NCBI RefSeq assembly: GCF_000332475.2 | Contig: NZ_AOGX02000032.1 | Location: 93,546-157,545 of the forward strand | Direction of reading: 5' to 3' | Origin: Leptospira yanagawae serovar Saopaulo str. Sao Paulo = ATCC 700523 | GTDB taxonomy: Bacteria; Spirochaetota; Leptospiria; Leptospirales; Leptospiraceae | Length of the DNA stretch: 64,000 nucleotides | Part shown: piece after piece, positions 27,111 through 38,200 of the stretch | How the letters are laid out: the number at the start of each line of letters is the position of its first letter | Numbering within the stretch: position 1 is the first letter of the stretch | Position numbers and translations under genes: made by a program | Notes under the pieces: model-generated | The model's input: only the letters and a program-made list of their open reading frames with translations | What the model was told of the DNA's origin: nothing | Databases searched by the model: none

Positions 27111-28530
27111 TTCCGTTCATTATTTACTTTTTGCACCTGTTGTTATTTTTATTTATTTTTTAATACCTAAACGTTTCCAAGGTTTATGGTTATTCATCGT
27201 TAGTTTGTATTTTTATGCAATCTTTCGGATTCCATTTTTGATATTACTCGTTTTTTCATTTGTCATCACAAAACTGAGTGTGGATTATATGGAGGAAACA
27301 AACTCCAAATCAAAAAAGTTATTTTGGTTAAATGTTGCTGTTTGGAGTAATTTGAGTTTATTATTTGTTTTTAAGTATTTGGATTTTTCCATAACGGTAT
27401 GGAACCAAACTTTTTCGTTTACACCATGTGATCCTGAGTTTGTGCAAAAGTCAGGGATACTACTTCCAATGGGGATTAGTTTTTTTACCCTACAAGCTGT
27501 TTCTTATGCAGTTGATGTTTACAAAGGTGTAGTGGAGAGGGCAAAATCCATTTTCCATTTTGGACTCTTTTTATCTTTTTTCCCACAACTTGTGGCAGGC
27601 CCGATCCTTCGTGCTAGTGATGTTTTACACCAATTTTTAGATTCTAAAGAATTTACAAAAGAGAATTTAAAACAAGGGTTAAAACAACTTTTCTGGGGAA
27701 TTTTTAAAAAAACATTTATTGCTGATCCTGTATCTTATGTTATCGATCCCATTTACGCAAATCCTACCGAATACAATTGGATCGCTATGTGGATCGCTGC
27801 GGTTCTCTTTGCTGTACAGATTTATTGTGATTTTTCTGGTTATTCCGACATCGCCATCGGCACAGCAAGGATTTTAGGTTTCCATATTCCTAAAAACTTT
27901 GACAGACCGTTTTTGTCAGGAACCCTTAGTGAACTTTGGAGACGTTGGCATATATCCTTTAGCTCTTGGTTGCGTGATTACGTATACATTACGTTAGGTG
28001 GAAATAGACGAGGCGAAATTTTAGCTTATGTGAACTTATTCATTACAACCTTTGTTTCCGGGATCTGGCATGGGGCCGATTGGACATTTGTTTTTTGGGG
28101 AACCCTCCACTCAACGATGATGGTGGTAGAAAAATTTGTTTTTAAATTTGAAACTATGCGCAACGCATGGAACAAGGTGCCAAGGATTATCCAACCCATT
28201 TATCCTGTGGGAGTTTTTGTATTGTCATGTTTTTTCTTTCGCGCAAAAGCCACACCGGAAGTTCCTACCGGGATGGGAATAACAAACATTATGTTAGAAC
28301 GTGCTTTCACGGGAGCTTCTGGTGGTTGGCCGCAAATGAGTTTAAGTTTGGTAGTACTCGTGGGATTTTTATTTTTTATCGATATCATGCAGGACCAAAA
28401 AGAAGATCGATTTGCCTTCATCACGGACAATTTGTACTTTCTAATCCCTACATGCATTTTACTCTATGTAATGTCTTTTATCATTTATAGTGTCACTGTC
28501 TCAAGCCCCTTTCTCTATTTCCAATTCTAA
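27100..28530 (+). CDS. MBOAT-family membrane O-acyltransferase (AlgI/DltB/PatA type)
   Basis: A 476-residue protein with about 10-12 TM segments. Family hallmarks are LPMGISFFTLQAVSYAVDVYKG, FFPQLVAGPILRA, YCDFSGYSDIAIGTARILG, FWRRWHIS-like LWRRWHISFSSWLRDYVYI, and the active-site histidine in FVSGIWHGADWTFVFWG. It would transfer acyl groups across the inner membrane to SGNH partners. With two SGNH proteins upstream, the set resembles alginate or peptidoglycan O-acetylation modules. The polymer in this organism is unknown. Confidence 0.88.
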   Translation: MLFNSVHYLLFAPVVIFIYFLIPKRFQGLWLFIVSLYFYAIFRIPFLILLVFSFVITKLSVDYMEETNSKSKKLFWLNVAVWSNLSLLFVFKYLDFSITVWNQTFSFTPCDPEFVQKSGILLPMGISFFTLQAVSYAVDVYKGVVERAKSIFHFGLFLSFFPQLVAGPILRASDVLHQFLDSKEFTKENLKQGLKQLFWGIFKKTFIADPVSYVIDPIYANPTEYNWIAMWIAAVLFAVQIYCDFSGYSDIAIGTARILGFHIPKNFDRPFLSGTLSELWRRWHISFSSWLRDYVYITLGGNRRGEILAYVNLFITTFVSGIWHGADWTFVFWGTLHSTMMVVEKFVFKFETMRNAWNKVPRIIQPIYPVGVFVLSCFFFRAKATPEVPTGMGITNIMLERAFTGASGGWPQMSLSLVVLVGFLFFIDIMQDQKEDRFAFITDNLYFLIPTCILLYVMSFIIYSVTVSSPFLYFQF

Positions 28531-28587
28531 GGAGTTTAGAGATCGTTGCTCTACTTGATTCAAGTAAGGGAATGAATCAAAAAAAAA

Positions 28588-28616
28588 GGTATCGATGAAA
28601 CAAATCCATCGATACC
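28588..28616 (-). terminator. Rho-independent terminator of the lemA gene
   Basis: The arms GGTATCGATG (28588-28597) and CATCGATACC (28607-28616) form a perfect 10-bp stem with a 9-nt loop. On the minus strand it is followed by a run of T (A-run at 28579-28587). It lies 66 nt after the lemA stop. On the plus strand the T-run is missing, so it serves the minus strand best. Confidence 0.8.
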
Positions 28617-28681
28617 TCGCTTTCAGATTTCCAGAAGAAAGGCACAAAACCTCCCTTATAAAATCAGAAATTTGAATTCCC

Positions 28682-29278
28682 TTAGAATTCTACTTTTGGA
28701 GCATTTTCAATTGTCTTTTGGTCTTCAACAGTAAAGGTTGCTTTTGCTTCATAACCAAATGCTTTTGCAGTCAGGACGGCCGGAAACTGGCGAATGTATA
28801 CATTAAACTCTTTGGTTGCTTTGATAAAACGATTCCTTGCAACTGTGATCCTGTTTTCCGTTCCTTCTAATTGTGCCATTAAATCAGAAAAATGTTGGTC
28901 AGACTTAAGTTGTGGGTAGTTTTCTTGGATCATGAGGAGTCTTGATAAAGCTGATCCAAGTTGGCCTTGTGCTTGGTCAAATTGTTTTAAGCTCTCGGGA
29001 TTGTTGATGAGCTCCGGAGTTGCTTGGATGGATCCGATTCTTGCTCTCGCATCGGCAATTCCTTTCATGATGTCTTTTTCTTGGTTGGCAAAACCTTTTA
29101 CAGCGGAGACCAAATTGGGAACTAAGTCTGCTCTACGTTTGTATTGGTTTAAAACCTCTGCCCAAGAAGCAGTCACTTCTTCATCCAATTCTTGGATACG
29201 GTTGTAACCACAATTGGTAAAAAGTGTAGTCATAAGGGAAAATAGAATGATGGTTCGAAACAGTTTTGTCATGGTCAT
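28682..29278 (-). CDS. lemA: LemA-family lipoprotein
   Basis: About 198 residues from the ATG at 29278, which has AGG 6 nt upstream; an earlier ATG at 29293 is possible. The signal FRTIILFSLMTTLFTNC ends in a spirochetal lipobox. The mature part has the LemA hallmark YNRIQELDEEVTASWAEVLNQYKRRADLVPNLV and the later helices AYNRFIKATKEFNVYIRQFP-like region (here VARNRFIKATKEFNVYI). It is an antiparallel helical bundle facing the periplasm. The function is unknown in the family. It has its own terminator. Confidence 0.88.
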   Translation of the reverse strand: MTMTKLFRTIILFSLMTTLFTNCGYNRIQELDEEVTASWAEVLNQYKRRADLVPNLVSAVKGFANQEKDIMKGIADARARIGSIQATPELINNPESLKQFDQAQGQLGSALSRLLMIQENYPQLKSDQHFSDLMAQLEGTENRITVARNRFIKATKEFNVYIRQFPAVLTAKAFGYEAKATFTVEDQKTIENAPKVEF

Positions 29279-29327
29279 TGTATACCTAATCATTAGTCGG
29301 TCTGCAACACCAATTTATTAAAAAAAT

Positions 29328-30485
29328 TTAGTACCGGTAGGGTTTTACGGCTTTTAACCAATCATTTTCTTTTTCAGAGAGATAGGATTCTAACACAGAA
29401 TCAGAATGTTTGCCGTCCAAGTATTCCAACAAAAATGCATCTCCGACGAGTAACTCTATTGCTGGACGGTCTGAACGAAACTCATAAACACCTTTTAGAT
29501 AAGAAAACTGATCTGGGAACAATTCTCCTAATTGTTTTAAGAAATACAATGTAAAGTAAAGAGAATGAAACTGTTTTGGTTTTGTTACCATGAGTTGGTA
29601 TCCTTCACAAATCACTCCTACGTGTTTATGAAATGTAGGTAAAAAACGCAAATTTCGTAATTGAAACTTTCCTTTTTGGTGGTTGGACATTCGTTTGTCC
29701 AGTTCTACTTTTGATTTTCCTAAAAGGTAAGGTGCTCCAAATGTTTCAAATGGTTTTGTTGTTCCCCTTCCTTCCGAAAGATTGGTACCCTCTAACAAAC
29801 ACATTCCAGGATATACAAAACAAGTGTTTTGCGTAGGAATATTTGGAGATGGTGGAACCCATAAAAAGGAAGGAATATGTTTTGGATGAAAAACTCCAAC
29901 AGGAACCACAACAACATCTACATGCAACGAAAAAGTTTCATTATAATAAGAAAGTAATCCACCAGGTGTAAGTCCATGGCGATGCAAAACAGACTTCACA
30001 CCCACAAACGATTGATAGGTTTCATCTAACGGACTTCCTTCAACTTTTGTGCCTATGGGATTTGGTGAATCGATGACTAAAAAAATCGGAGCTTTTCCAG
30101 TTTCCTTTTTTAATTTTGAAAGTTCTTCTAATATATAATAAGCAGTCGTTAAAAACGTATAATATCTTGAGCCAACATCTTTAATATCAATGATGACAAG
30201 GTCTATGTTCTTTAACGAGTCTCGTGGGGGAACCAAACTACTCTCTTCTTTGCCATACAAATTTACAATTTGCATGTTACCAAAAAGATAGGACAATTCA
30301 TCACCGCTCACTTGGTCTTGTAATTCTGCAAACAAGCCATGTTCTGGTAAAAAAATCGTTTTTAAATCAAAAATCTCAGAATATGTTTGGAAATGGTATT
30401 TGCCTTGATAACCAAAAGCACTTTGGTTAGTTAATATGGCCGCATGACAACCGCTTAGTTTTTGAATGTTTTTTAAAAACTTCAT
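29328..30485 (-). CDS. NamZ-like exo-beta-N-acetylmuramidase (DUF1343 family)
   Basis: About 385 residues from the ATG at 30485, whose ATGA overlaps the tyrA stop; a longer in-frame start at 30530 is less likely. Family blocks are present: [73 protein letters not shown] and [19 protein letters not shown]. Members remove N-acetylmuramic acid from the non-reducing end of peptidoglycan fragments. No signal peptide is seen with this start, so a cytoplasmic recycling role is possible. Confidence 0.82.
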   Translation of the reverse strand: MKFLKNIQKLSGCHAAILTNQSAFGYQGKYHFQTYSEIFDLKTIFLPEHGLFAELQDQVSGDELSYLFGNMQIVNLYGKEESSLVPPRDSLKNIDLVIIDIKDVGSRYYTFLTTAYYILEELSKLKKETGKAPIFLVIDSPNPIGTKVEGSPLDETYQSFVGVKSVLHRHGLTPGGLLSYYNETFSLHVDVVVVPVGVFHPKHIPSFLWVPPSPNIPTQNTCFVYPGMCLLEGTNLSEGRGTTKPFETFGAPYLLGKSKVELDKRMSNHQKGKFQLRNLRFLPTFHKHVGVICEGYQLMVTKPKQFHSLYFTLYFLKQLGELFPDQFSYLKGVYEFRSDRPAIELLVGDAFLLEYLDGKHSDSVLESYLSEKENDWLKAVKPYRY

Positions 30486-31375
30486 TTTGTTTTTTGAATG
30501 GTTTCTTTTTGTTTGAGGGCTAAGTCCCAAATAGAATGGATTTTGGATGTATCCAATTCGGATTCTTCTAAAAACAAATTCCGAAATTCTGTCAGTTGTT
30601 TGATGAAATCATCTATTGAATTTTGAAGAAAATACCTATTTTCTTTGAATATGGAAGTCCACATTTCTGAATTGGAACCAGCAATCCTTGACATATCACG
30701 AAATCCCCCACCTGTGATTGGTTTTGCGATAGAGGAAACTTGATCCATTGTAGTTTTGTTATTTCCTGCCACATTCACAAGAATGGTAGAAATCACGTGT
30801 GGTAAATGGGATACATAAGCCAATGTTTCGTCATGGCTTTTGGCGTCCATTTGAATGGTCCAAGAACCAATGGATTCCCAAAAACGTTTTACCGATTCCA
30901 TAACTGTTTCTTTCGCCAATTTTGGTTTGGTAAGGATACAAAGTTTCTCACGGTACAATCCATGGATTGCCGATTCTGGTCCAGTGTGTTCGGATCCACA
31001 CATGGGATGCGTTGAAATGTATTGGTGTTCGTTTTCTCCGAAGTGTTTGTTTACAGCATCAATGATCGTCTGTTTGGTGGAACCCAAATCAATGAAGATT
31101 GTTTCTCCTGTTTTGGGTAAACTAGGAATGATTTCTAATAAAGTTGCAACCGGAGTACTAAAAATAACAAAATCATACTGATTCCATTGGATATTTGTGG
31201 TTTCTGAAATCGTAAAAACTTGATGAGCCAATTGTTTTTCGACAATTGATTTTTTACTTTTTTCAGATCGAACAATGGCTGTGATTTCTGCTCTGGGATA
31301 AATCTCTCGTATCGCTAGAGATAAGGAACCACCCATAAGGCCCATTCCATAAATCAAAACTTTGTTTAATTTCAT
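30482..31375 (-). CDS. tyrA: Prephenate dehydrogenase
   Basis: A 297-residue NAD(P)-dependent enzyme converting prephenate to 4-hydroxyphenylpyruvate for tyrosine. The Rossmann motif [16 protein letters not shown] is at residues 9-24, [15 protein letters not shown] and [13 protein letters not shown] follow, and the substrate region [16 protein letters not shown] is intact. Length fits TyrA without an ACT domain. It overlaps pheA upstream and the NamZ-like gene downstream by 4 nt each. Confidence 0.92.
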   Translation of the reverse strand: MKLNKVLIYGMGLMGGSLSLAIREIYPRAEITAIVRSEKSKKSIVEKQLAHQVFTISETTNIQWNQYDFVIFSTPVATLLEIIPSLPKTGETIFIDLGSTKQTIIDAVNKHFGENEHQYISTHPMCGSEHTGPESAIHGLYREKLCILTKPKLAKETVMESVKRFWESIGSWTIQMDAKSHDETLAYVSHLPHVISTILVNVAGNNKTTMDQVSSIAKPITGGGFRDMSRIAGSNSEMWTSIFKENRYFLQNSIDDFIKQLTEFRNLFLEESELDTSKIHSIWDLALKQKETIQKTK

Positions 31376-32463
31376 GTGGGAAAAGATCCCGCAGTGGGAT
31401 AAGATCCTAATAATTTAAAAACAGTACATTGGGATTTTACTGTTTCCAAAAGGCTTTTGATTTTTGGATCTGCTTTGTGACCAATAAAATCGATGAAAAA
31501 ATGATACTCCCACAAGTTTCGTTTGAGTGGTCTTGATTCAATTTTAGTTAGATTCACTGATGCATCGTGAAATGTTTTTAAAATTTGAAACAGTGAACCA
31601 GTTTGGTTTGGAATGGAAAACACAATGGAAGTTTTATCTTCTTTGGTTTGGGGAGATTCACTTTTTCCAATCACCAAAAACCGAGTTGTATTCCCTGCAT
31701 AATCTTCAATTCCATCGGCAATTACATTTAAATTGTATATTTCACCCGCAATTTTGGAGGCAATGGCGAGACCATCTTTTCGTTCAGAAACTAGTTTCGC
31801 AGCCATTGCAGTGGAAGAAGTATCCACCACTTCCGCATTAGGTAAATTGGCCGATATCCAATTACGACATTGTTCGTTCCCAATCCGAATTCCATAAATT
31901 CGTTTGACTGAAGCAAGATCAGTTTCAAATCCCAATAAGGAAAAAGAAATCCTTTGGTATAACTCTGAATATACGAAAAGGTCGGTTTCCAAAAACATAT
32001 CCAACGTGGAACTCACCTGACCTTCTGTCGAATTTTCAACAGGTACGACCCCATAATCCAATTTTTCTTCTTCTACCATACGAAAGACATCTGGAATTGA
32101 AGTTTGTGGTACAGCTTCTATCGATGTACCAAATTTTGAACGAAGGGCTGAATGAGAAAAACTTCCCTCTGGTCCTAAAAAACCAATCTTTAACGGGTGT
32201 TCTAAGGCAATGGTTCCTGACATCATTTCACGGTAAATGGCTCGGATTACAGATGCTGGAAGTGGTCCATTTGATAATTTCGTTACCTTTTCATACACAT
32301 CTTTTTCACGGTCGGGTCGATAAATGGGACCACCCGACTCCTTTTTCACACGACCAATTTCCTGTGCAAATCCAGCTCGTTTTTGGATGAGTTCAATGAT
32401 TTCAGAATCGAGAGAGTCAATACCAGATCGGAGTTTTTTTAATTCTTCTTCTGCATTACTCAT
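31372..32463 (-). CDS. pheA: Chorismate mutase / prephenate dehydratase (P-protein)
   Basis: A 363-residue bifunctional enzyme leading to phenylpyruvate. The chorismate mutase domain (residues about 5-85: LRSGIDSLDSEIIELIQKRA) is followed by prephenate dehydratase (IGFLGPEGSFSHSAL to about 275, with VPVENSTEGQVSSTLDM and the Thr-containing NTTRFLVIG), then an ACT domain (FSIPNQTGSLFQIL with ESRPLKRNLWEYHFF) for phenylalanine inhibition. It overlaps scpB by 8 nt. Confidence 0.94.
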   Translation of the reverse strand: MSNAEEELKKLRSGIDSLDSEIIELIQKRAGFAQEIGRVKKESGGPIYRPDREKDVYEKVTKLSNGPLPASVIRAIYREMMSGTIALEHPLKIGFLGPEGSFSHSALRSKFGTSIEAVPQTSIPDVFRMVEEEKLDYGVVPVENSTEGQVSSTLDMFLETDLFVYSELYQRISFSLLGFETDLASVKRIYGIRIGNEQCRNWISANLPNAEVVDTSSTAMAAKLVSERKDGLAIASKIAGEIYNLNVIADGIEDYAGNTTRFLVIGKSESPQTKEDKTSIVFSIPNQTGSLFQILKTFHDASVNLTKIESRPLKRNLWEYHFFIDFIGHKADPKIKSLLETVKSQCTVFKLLGSYPTAGSFPT

Positions 32464-33094
32464 TGATTTTCTCTTCTTTTAATTCTTCTGGAAGGCTCTC
32501 TAAATCAAAGTCTGGATTCATTCCTGTTTCTTCTGTAACAATAATGGACTCGGGTGAAAAATCCTCAAATTTGAGTTCTTTCACTTCCACTGGTGTTGGA
32601 AGATCTGTGAGTTTACTTAGGCCAAAGTGTAACAAAAATTCATTGGTAGTTCCATACAAAGTTGGCCGCCCAGGAACTTCTTTTTGCCCAACAGCTTTCA
32701 CCAATTTTTTGGACATAAGACTTGCGACCATGGCCCTGGAAGATACCCCGCGAATTTCATCTAACTCTGTTAAGGTGATCGGTTGTTTGTAAGCAATGAT
32801 GGCAAGGGTGTCTAAGGTTCCCCGAGATAAAGTTTCCCTTTTTTTATCTTTAAATATATGAGAGAGGATTTCACTGTATTTTTGGTTTGTGATGAATTGG
32901 TAACCACCTGCGATTTCGCGGAGTAAAAATCCACCTTCTCTTTCTTGGTAATCAAGGATGAGTTCATCCAAAAGTTCTCTTGCTTCTGTTTTTTCAATTC
33001 CACAAGACTTAGCAAGTGCTGACAATTTGATTGGATCCGAAGACAAAAAGAGAAGTGCCTCAAGAAGGCCCTTTGTATAGTTTCTTTCTTCCAA
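32456..33094 (-). CDS. scpB: Segregation and condensation protein B
   Basis: A 212-residue winged-helix protein of the SMC-ScpAB condensin. Family hallmarks are LLEALLFLSSDPIKL near the N-terminus, GGYQFITNQKY, LSRGTLDTLAIIAYKQPITLTELDEIRGV and LVKAVGQKEVPGRPTLYGTT. The acidic C-terminal tail (DLESLPEELKEEK) is typical. It lies 6 nt after scpA, so both are co-expressed. SMC is not in the window. Confidence 0.93.
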   Translation of the reverse strand: MEERNYTKGLLEALLFLSSDPIKLSALAKSCGIEKTEARELLDELILDYQEREGGFLLREIAGGYQFITNQKYSEILSHIFKDKKRETLSRGTLDTLAIIAYKQPITLTELDEIRGVSSRAMVASLMSKKLVKAVGQKEVPGRPTLYGTTNEFLLHFGLSKLTDLPTPVEVKELKFEDFSPESIIVTEETGMNPDFDLESLPEELKEEKINE

Positions 33095-33100
33095 ATTGAT

Positions 33101-33844
33101 CTAAACCTTGACTATTTTGATTTCTCCGAAAACTGCGTGTTGGATCACTCGGCAAACTCGGATTTTAACAACTTCTAATACGGCAAGGAAGGCTGCGACG
33201 ATTTCTTTTTTTTCTGGTTTGTCATTTTCAAACAAATCCATAAAATGAATTTCACCACGAGTTTGGATCAAATCCTGCAAGTAAGCCATTTTGTCTTCCA
33301 CAGAATACTGGCTAACCCCCTCATAAATGGGCACAAGTTCCTCTTCTTCGTTCGAACTTTCCTGTTCCAAAATGGAGTTAAAAGCGGAAATTAAGTCTAC
33401 AAGGCTCACATCAAGCCATACTTCTGTTTCATCTAAAACTTGGTTGGTCTCGCGGGTAAACATACCGGCGGTCAATCTGTCCAACTCGGCCAATCGTTGG
33501 CCTGCCATTTGGAATTTTTTGTGTTCCAAAAGTTTGTCCACAAGTTCCTTGGGGAGTGGTGGGTCATAGTCTTCTTCCTCGAAACCAGGATCAGGAAGGA
33601 GAGCTTTTGATTTTAAATAAACCAAATGAGCCGCCATCACGGCAAACTCAGATGTCAGTTCTATGGATAAGGATTGGCTCGTTCTCAAAAATTGAATGAA
33701 ATCAGATGTGATACGCGAAAGGGAGACTTCAAAAATATCAACCTTATAACTATCAATCAGAGACCATAAAACCGTTAAAGGTCCTTCTGTCAATCCACCG
33801 TCCTGGTTTTGCCACCGGACGATAAACTCCGGGGTTTGGGACAC
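33101..33844 (-). CDS. scpA: Segregation and condensation protein A (kleisin)
   Basis: A 247-residue kleisin with the N-terminal SMC-binding segment GPLTVLWSLIDSYKVDIFEVSLSRI, the hallmark AAHLVYLKSKALLPDP, a variable acidic centre and a C-terminal winged-helix (VAAFLAVLEVVKIRVCRVIQ). It bridges SMC heads. It starts 3 nt after cheY, so chemotaxis and chromosome segregation genes share a transcript. Confidence 0.92.
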   Translation of the reverse strand: MSQTPEFIVRWQNQDGGLTEGPLTVLWSLIDSYKVDIFEVSLSRITSDFIQFLRTSQSLSIELTSEFAVMAAHLVYLKSKALLPDPGFEEEDYDPPLPKELVDKLLEHKKFQMAGQRLAELDRLTAGMFTRETNQVLDETEVWLDVSLVDLISAFNSILEQESSNEEEELVPIYEGVSQYSVEDKMAYLQDLIQTRGEIHFMDLFENDKPEKKEIVAAFLAVLEVVKIRVCRVIQHAVFGEIKIVKV

Positions 33845-33847
33845 GAC

Positions 33848-34210
33848 TTATAAACCTAATGCTTTAGCGGCTGCTTGTTGCAATCTTTCAGGTGGAAAAG
33901 GTTTCACAACAAAATCCTTTACACCCATTTTAATTGCTTTTGCCAAAAGGTCTTCTTGACCAAGAGCCGTTACCATAATGATTTTTGCAGAAGCATCAAA
34001 TTTGATAATTTCTTTTGTAGCTTCAATTCCATCTTTTTCACGCATCGTGATGTCCATAGTAACTAAGTCTGGTTTGAGGTTTTTGTATTGTTCCACCGCA
34101 ATATTACCATTCTCTGCTTCACCAACAATTTCGTGACCTGCTCCAACTAACGCATCTTTTACGAGCGTTCTCATGAATTTTGCATCATCTACAACCAAAA
34201 TTCTTGCCAT
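33848..34210 (-). CDS. cheY: CheY chemotaxis response regulator
   Basis: A 120-residue single receiver domain: acidic pair ILVVDDAKFMRTLV, phosphoacceptor Asp in LVTMDITMREKDG, the Thr in IIMVTALGQED and the Lys in DFVVKPF. It would be phosphorylated by CheA and bind the flagellar switch. There is 1 nt between it and cheB and 3 nt to scpA. Confidence 0.93.
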   Translation of the reverse strand: MARILVVDDAKFMRTLVKDALVGAGHEIVGEAENGNIAVEQYKNLKPDLVTMDITMREKDGIEATKEIIKFDASAKIIMVTALGQEDLLAKAIKMGVKDFVVKPFPPERLQQAAAKALGL

Positions 34211-34211
34211 G

Positions 34212-35279
34212 TTAATTCCCTCTCGACTTTAATAATTCAATCATTTTTGGTACTAATTCTTCAACAGGGAGAACAAAATCAATTCCCCCGAGCTCCACTG
34301 CCACACGATTCATCCCATACACAACAGAAGTTGCTTCATTTTGTGCCAAGGTGATCCCACCTTTCGTATGTATGTTTGTGATGGCATGTGATCCATCTTT
34401 ACCCATTCCCGTCATGATCATGGACAATAAATGGTCTGCTCCATAAGATTCCACCAAACTATCAAACAAAACTTCTATAGATGGCCTATGGCCATTCACC
34501 TGTTCCGAGTGAGTGAGTTCAATGATCCGGTCTTTTCCTTTTGAAACTACCCTCATCTGGTAGTCACCAGGGGCAATGTATGCAGTACCAACCTGCACCA
34601 AATCTCCCTGTTCTGCTTCTTTCACATGTATTTTAGACAAAGTATTCAATCTGTCAGCAAAAGCCTTTGTGAAACCTGCTGGCATATGTTGCACAACAAA
34701 AATCGGCTTAGGAAAATCAGCTGGAATCCCTGCAAAAACGGTTTGTAACGCTTTTGGCCCTCCCGTGGAAGTGCCAATACCGATAGCCTCTACTTGGATC
34801 GGTTTTTGAAAACTTTTATTTATCTGGCGTTCCGGGCGTTCGGGACGCACTTCGGAATCGGCACTCACAGGTTTGGAGTCTGAAAACCCTTTGATTTTGA
34901 GAGATAAAACAGCGGCGATGTCTTCTGGAGAGAACTGGTTCCCACTTGAAGGTTTTGGGATGAAATCCACTGCCCCAAGTTCCAATGCCTTAAAAGTAGC
35001 GTCCGCTCCGTGTTGGGTGAGGACCGACAACATGATCACATGGCTTGGCAGTTTCTTTTTTTTGATTTCGGCAAGGGCTGTTAACCCATCCATAATCGGC
35101 ATCTCAATGTCTAAAACGATAAAGTCGGGTTTTAGTTTCTCGGCAAGTTCTATGCAATCCATTGCTGTTTTGCCAGTGGCAATAACAGAAACTTCCTCTT
35201 TTTTCGTGAGGGCATCACTTAATATATTTCTCACAAGTAGTGAGTCATCAATGATCACAACAGTTGGTTTTTTGTTCAT
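34212..35279 (-). CDS. cheB: CheB protein-glutamate methylesterase/deamidase
   Basis: A 355-residue protein. The N-terminal receiver has VVIIDDSLLVRNIL, the phospho-Asp in FIVLDIEMPIMDGL and DFIPKPS. After a charged linker the esterase domain contains the catalytic Ser in GIGTSTGGPKAL, the His in FVVQHMPAGFTKAF and the Asp in MTGMGKDGSHA. It removes methyl groups from chemoreceptors. No CheR or receptor gene lies in the window. It overlaps cheA by 4 nt. Confidence 0.94.
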   Translation of the reverse strand: MNKKPTVVIIDDSLLVRNILSDALTKKEEVSVIATGKTAMDCIELAEKLKPDFIVLDIEMPIMDGLTALAEIKKKKLPSHVIMLSVLTQHGADATFKALELGAVDFIPKPSSGNQFSPEDIAAVLSLKIKGFSDSKPVSADSEVRPERPERQINKSFQKPIQVEAIGIGTSTGGPKALQTVFAGIPADFPKPIFVVQHMPAGFTKAFADRLNTLSKIHVKEAEQGDLVQVGTAYIAPGDYQMRVVSKGKDRIIELTHSEQVNGHRPSIEVLFDSLVESYGADHLLSMIMTGMGKDGSHAITNIHTKGGITLAQNEATSVVYGMNRVAVELGGIDFVLPVEELVPKMIELLKSRGN

Positions 35280-38200
35280 GATTTATGAATTAACTCAACT
35301 AACTCGTCAAAATCTGGTAGGAATACCAAAACACCGATTAGGTTGCTTCCTTGGTGATTGAATTCAGTATGCATCGACAAAAATTTGGTCCGTTCTGGTT
35401 TTACGATGTCTACTACTTCCATAAAACTACCAGTGATCATTTCAGGAACGGAAGGCAAAATTTCTTTTTTTAATTTGTTGGAAAGTGAGTTCATCACACT
35501 GGAGCAAACTATATTCGAGATTTCAGATAAAACAGACATCATATCTTCTGACAATTTATGATTGCTGTTATCTGCATATTTTGCATCTTCTGAACCTAAT
35601 AATTCTTTGGCAATTTCGGAGCCATTTTCTTCAGAAAACATCATAAGTAAATTTCCGTTTAAATCCCCAGTCATTCGGATTTTCATTCCAAAAAACTGAT
35701 CCATGGAATAACGGAACTCTTTTGCCAAACCATCGCGATCGGTTAACTTAATTTCAGGTATGAATAATTCAACTTCCTTACCAACTAACTGAGAAAGCAC
35801 GACACCAGCATTCATCATACCAGTATTCACAATGTTTTCTAATTTTTTGATGTCTTTTGAAGACATGATCTCATTGATCGCATCAGTATTTAGAGCAGAA
35901 ACTTGGTTTAGGCGTTCCTCTTTTTGTTCCACAAATCCTTTGATGATTTCTGCAGCCTGTTCTCTTTCCGTAAGTTTGACATTGTCTATTTTTGCAACAT
36001 CGGCAAGCCTATGGATTTCATCGGTTTTATGGTCGAGCACCAATGTGGAAGTAGTGGCATCTGCTGAATGCGAATGGTCTTCCGAATGTCCATTGACAGC
36101 CTTATCCTTTTTCGCCAATTCTGTCGTGATTTTTTGATTGGTTACCGGTTCTTCAGTAAACACTTCTTCTTTGGTGACAATGATATGTTTTTCAATTTTA
36201 TGTTTTTCTTTTTTGATACGTGATTTGTCTTTTGCCCGTAGTTCGATTAATTTTGCATTGTATCGATTGGTAGGATGGATTGACTTAAAGATATACTCAG
36301 AATCAGACATCTCAAGCGAACGGATGGTGGAGGAACGTTTCATCATCTCCCCCGCAACTAATTTATCAGACCAATCCACTTTGTCGGCGGCAATTTCCAC
36401 AAGGCCAGGGATATCCAAAACCAAAATGATGGTTCCATCTCCCATAATGGTAGCACCTGTTAATCCTTGGACATCTTGGAAATTTTTTCCTAGAGATTTG
36501 ATTACAGTTTCATGTTTTCCAATTAGGTCATCTACCATAAATCCTAGTTTTCGAGTTTTGTAGTTTACGATGACAACAGGAACTTCGGTCATTTCCTGTT
36601 TGTCAGCAAGACCCAAAATACGATTCAATCGATAAATTGGTAAGACTTCACCACGTAAGTTGATGATTTCGTGGCCTTCCAGAGTTGTGATCTGGTCTAA
36701 ATTGACTTTGATTGTTTCTGAAACTTCTGATAATGGGAATGCATACACTTCTTCTTCCATAATCACTAGGATGGAAGGGATGATGGCAAGTGCTTGTGGG
36801 AAAGACAAGGTGAAAGATGATCCTTTTCCTTCCTCCGAATGGATGATGATTTTCCCTTTGAACTCTTCGATGAGTTTGTTCACAACATTCATTCCAACAC
36901 CTCGGCCGGAGATGTCAGAAATTTTGTCAGCAGTGGAGAACCCTGGAGCAAATATAAACTGAAAGATATCGGATTCGGATAGATTTTGGGAATCTGCCTC
37001 AGTGACTAACCCACGTTCGATGGCTTTTTTTAGAATTTTGTTTTTGTTTAAGCCCTTTCCATCATCACGAATTTCAACCAAGATATTGGATCCACCTTGG
37101 TAGGCATTGAGTTCAACAGTCCCCTCTTCTGACTTACCTGCCAGTTTTCGTTCTTCCGGTGATTCAATTCCATGATCAACAGAATTTCGAATGAGATGGA
37201 TGAGTGGTTCCCCAATCGCATCGATTACTTTTTTGTCTAACTCAGTATTTTCACCTCGAAGGACCAAGTTGACTTGTTTGCCAGTTTCAAGAGACAAATC
37301 ACGAATGAGCCTTGTGAATCGATTGAATACGGAGCCAATTGGAACCATTCGGATATTCATGATTCCTGTTTGCAAATCTTTGGAAATTCGATTGATTTGG
37401 TCAATTTTCCCTTTGAGTTCGTTAAAGAGAGAATCTTCCCCAAACTGTGCTACCAAGTCATCATAGATCTTTTGGAATCCAGAGTTGGTAATGACAAGTT
37501 CCCCAACATTATTCATAAGTTGGTCAAGTTTGTCTGAAGATACTTTTATGGTTCGCATGACAACTTTAGAATCTGTCACTGCTTTTTCAAAATTAAGAGA
37601 ACCCTTTGATGAGATCCTATCTTCTAAATCATTGGATCCACTTTCCATGGGGTTTGTATGGGCAACGGGTGTGACATCCACTCTTTTTTCAAGAGCCTCC
37701 ATTTCTGTTTCAGGAAGCTGGATTTCATTGACCGAAAGTGACTCCACCATATCGATGTTACACTGGGCATACAATTCGTCTTTAGAGTTTTTTGTGACAG
37801 TGACAAAGGATAAAGCAAAATTCCCCTGACCATTGTCCAATGCTTCTTCTGATGGATTACATTTGATGACAACACCAGACTGTGTGACCGATTGCAGAAT
37901 CAGTAACAATCGGAGATTCTGCATAGGTGTATCATTTTTTAACTGTAAGTCTACCGTATAAGCAGACAAACCGTCTTCATCTTTTAATGCCATTCTGATT
38001 TCAGAAATTTCTTCGTCCGAAAGATTTCCGAGAGCGGTTGTCACAGCAGCTACACTTTGTTTGGTGTTGGTATTTTTTTGCGAAGGTTTCTCTGATAGGT
38101 TTCCAGAAGAAACGGAAACTTCATAATCTTGCAATTTTTTGATCATATCGTGGAAAGGAGTTTCTACTTTCACACCATTGGCGACACCTTCGATCACCTG

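Noticed and set aside
28552..28566. TACTTGA-T-TCAAGTA palindrome after the MBOAT gene
   Set aside because: The single-base centre prevents a strong hairpin and there is no T-run. The better terminator is at 28588-28616 and points to the other strand.
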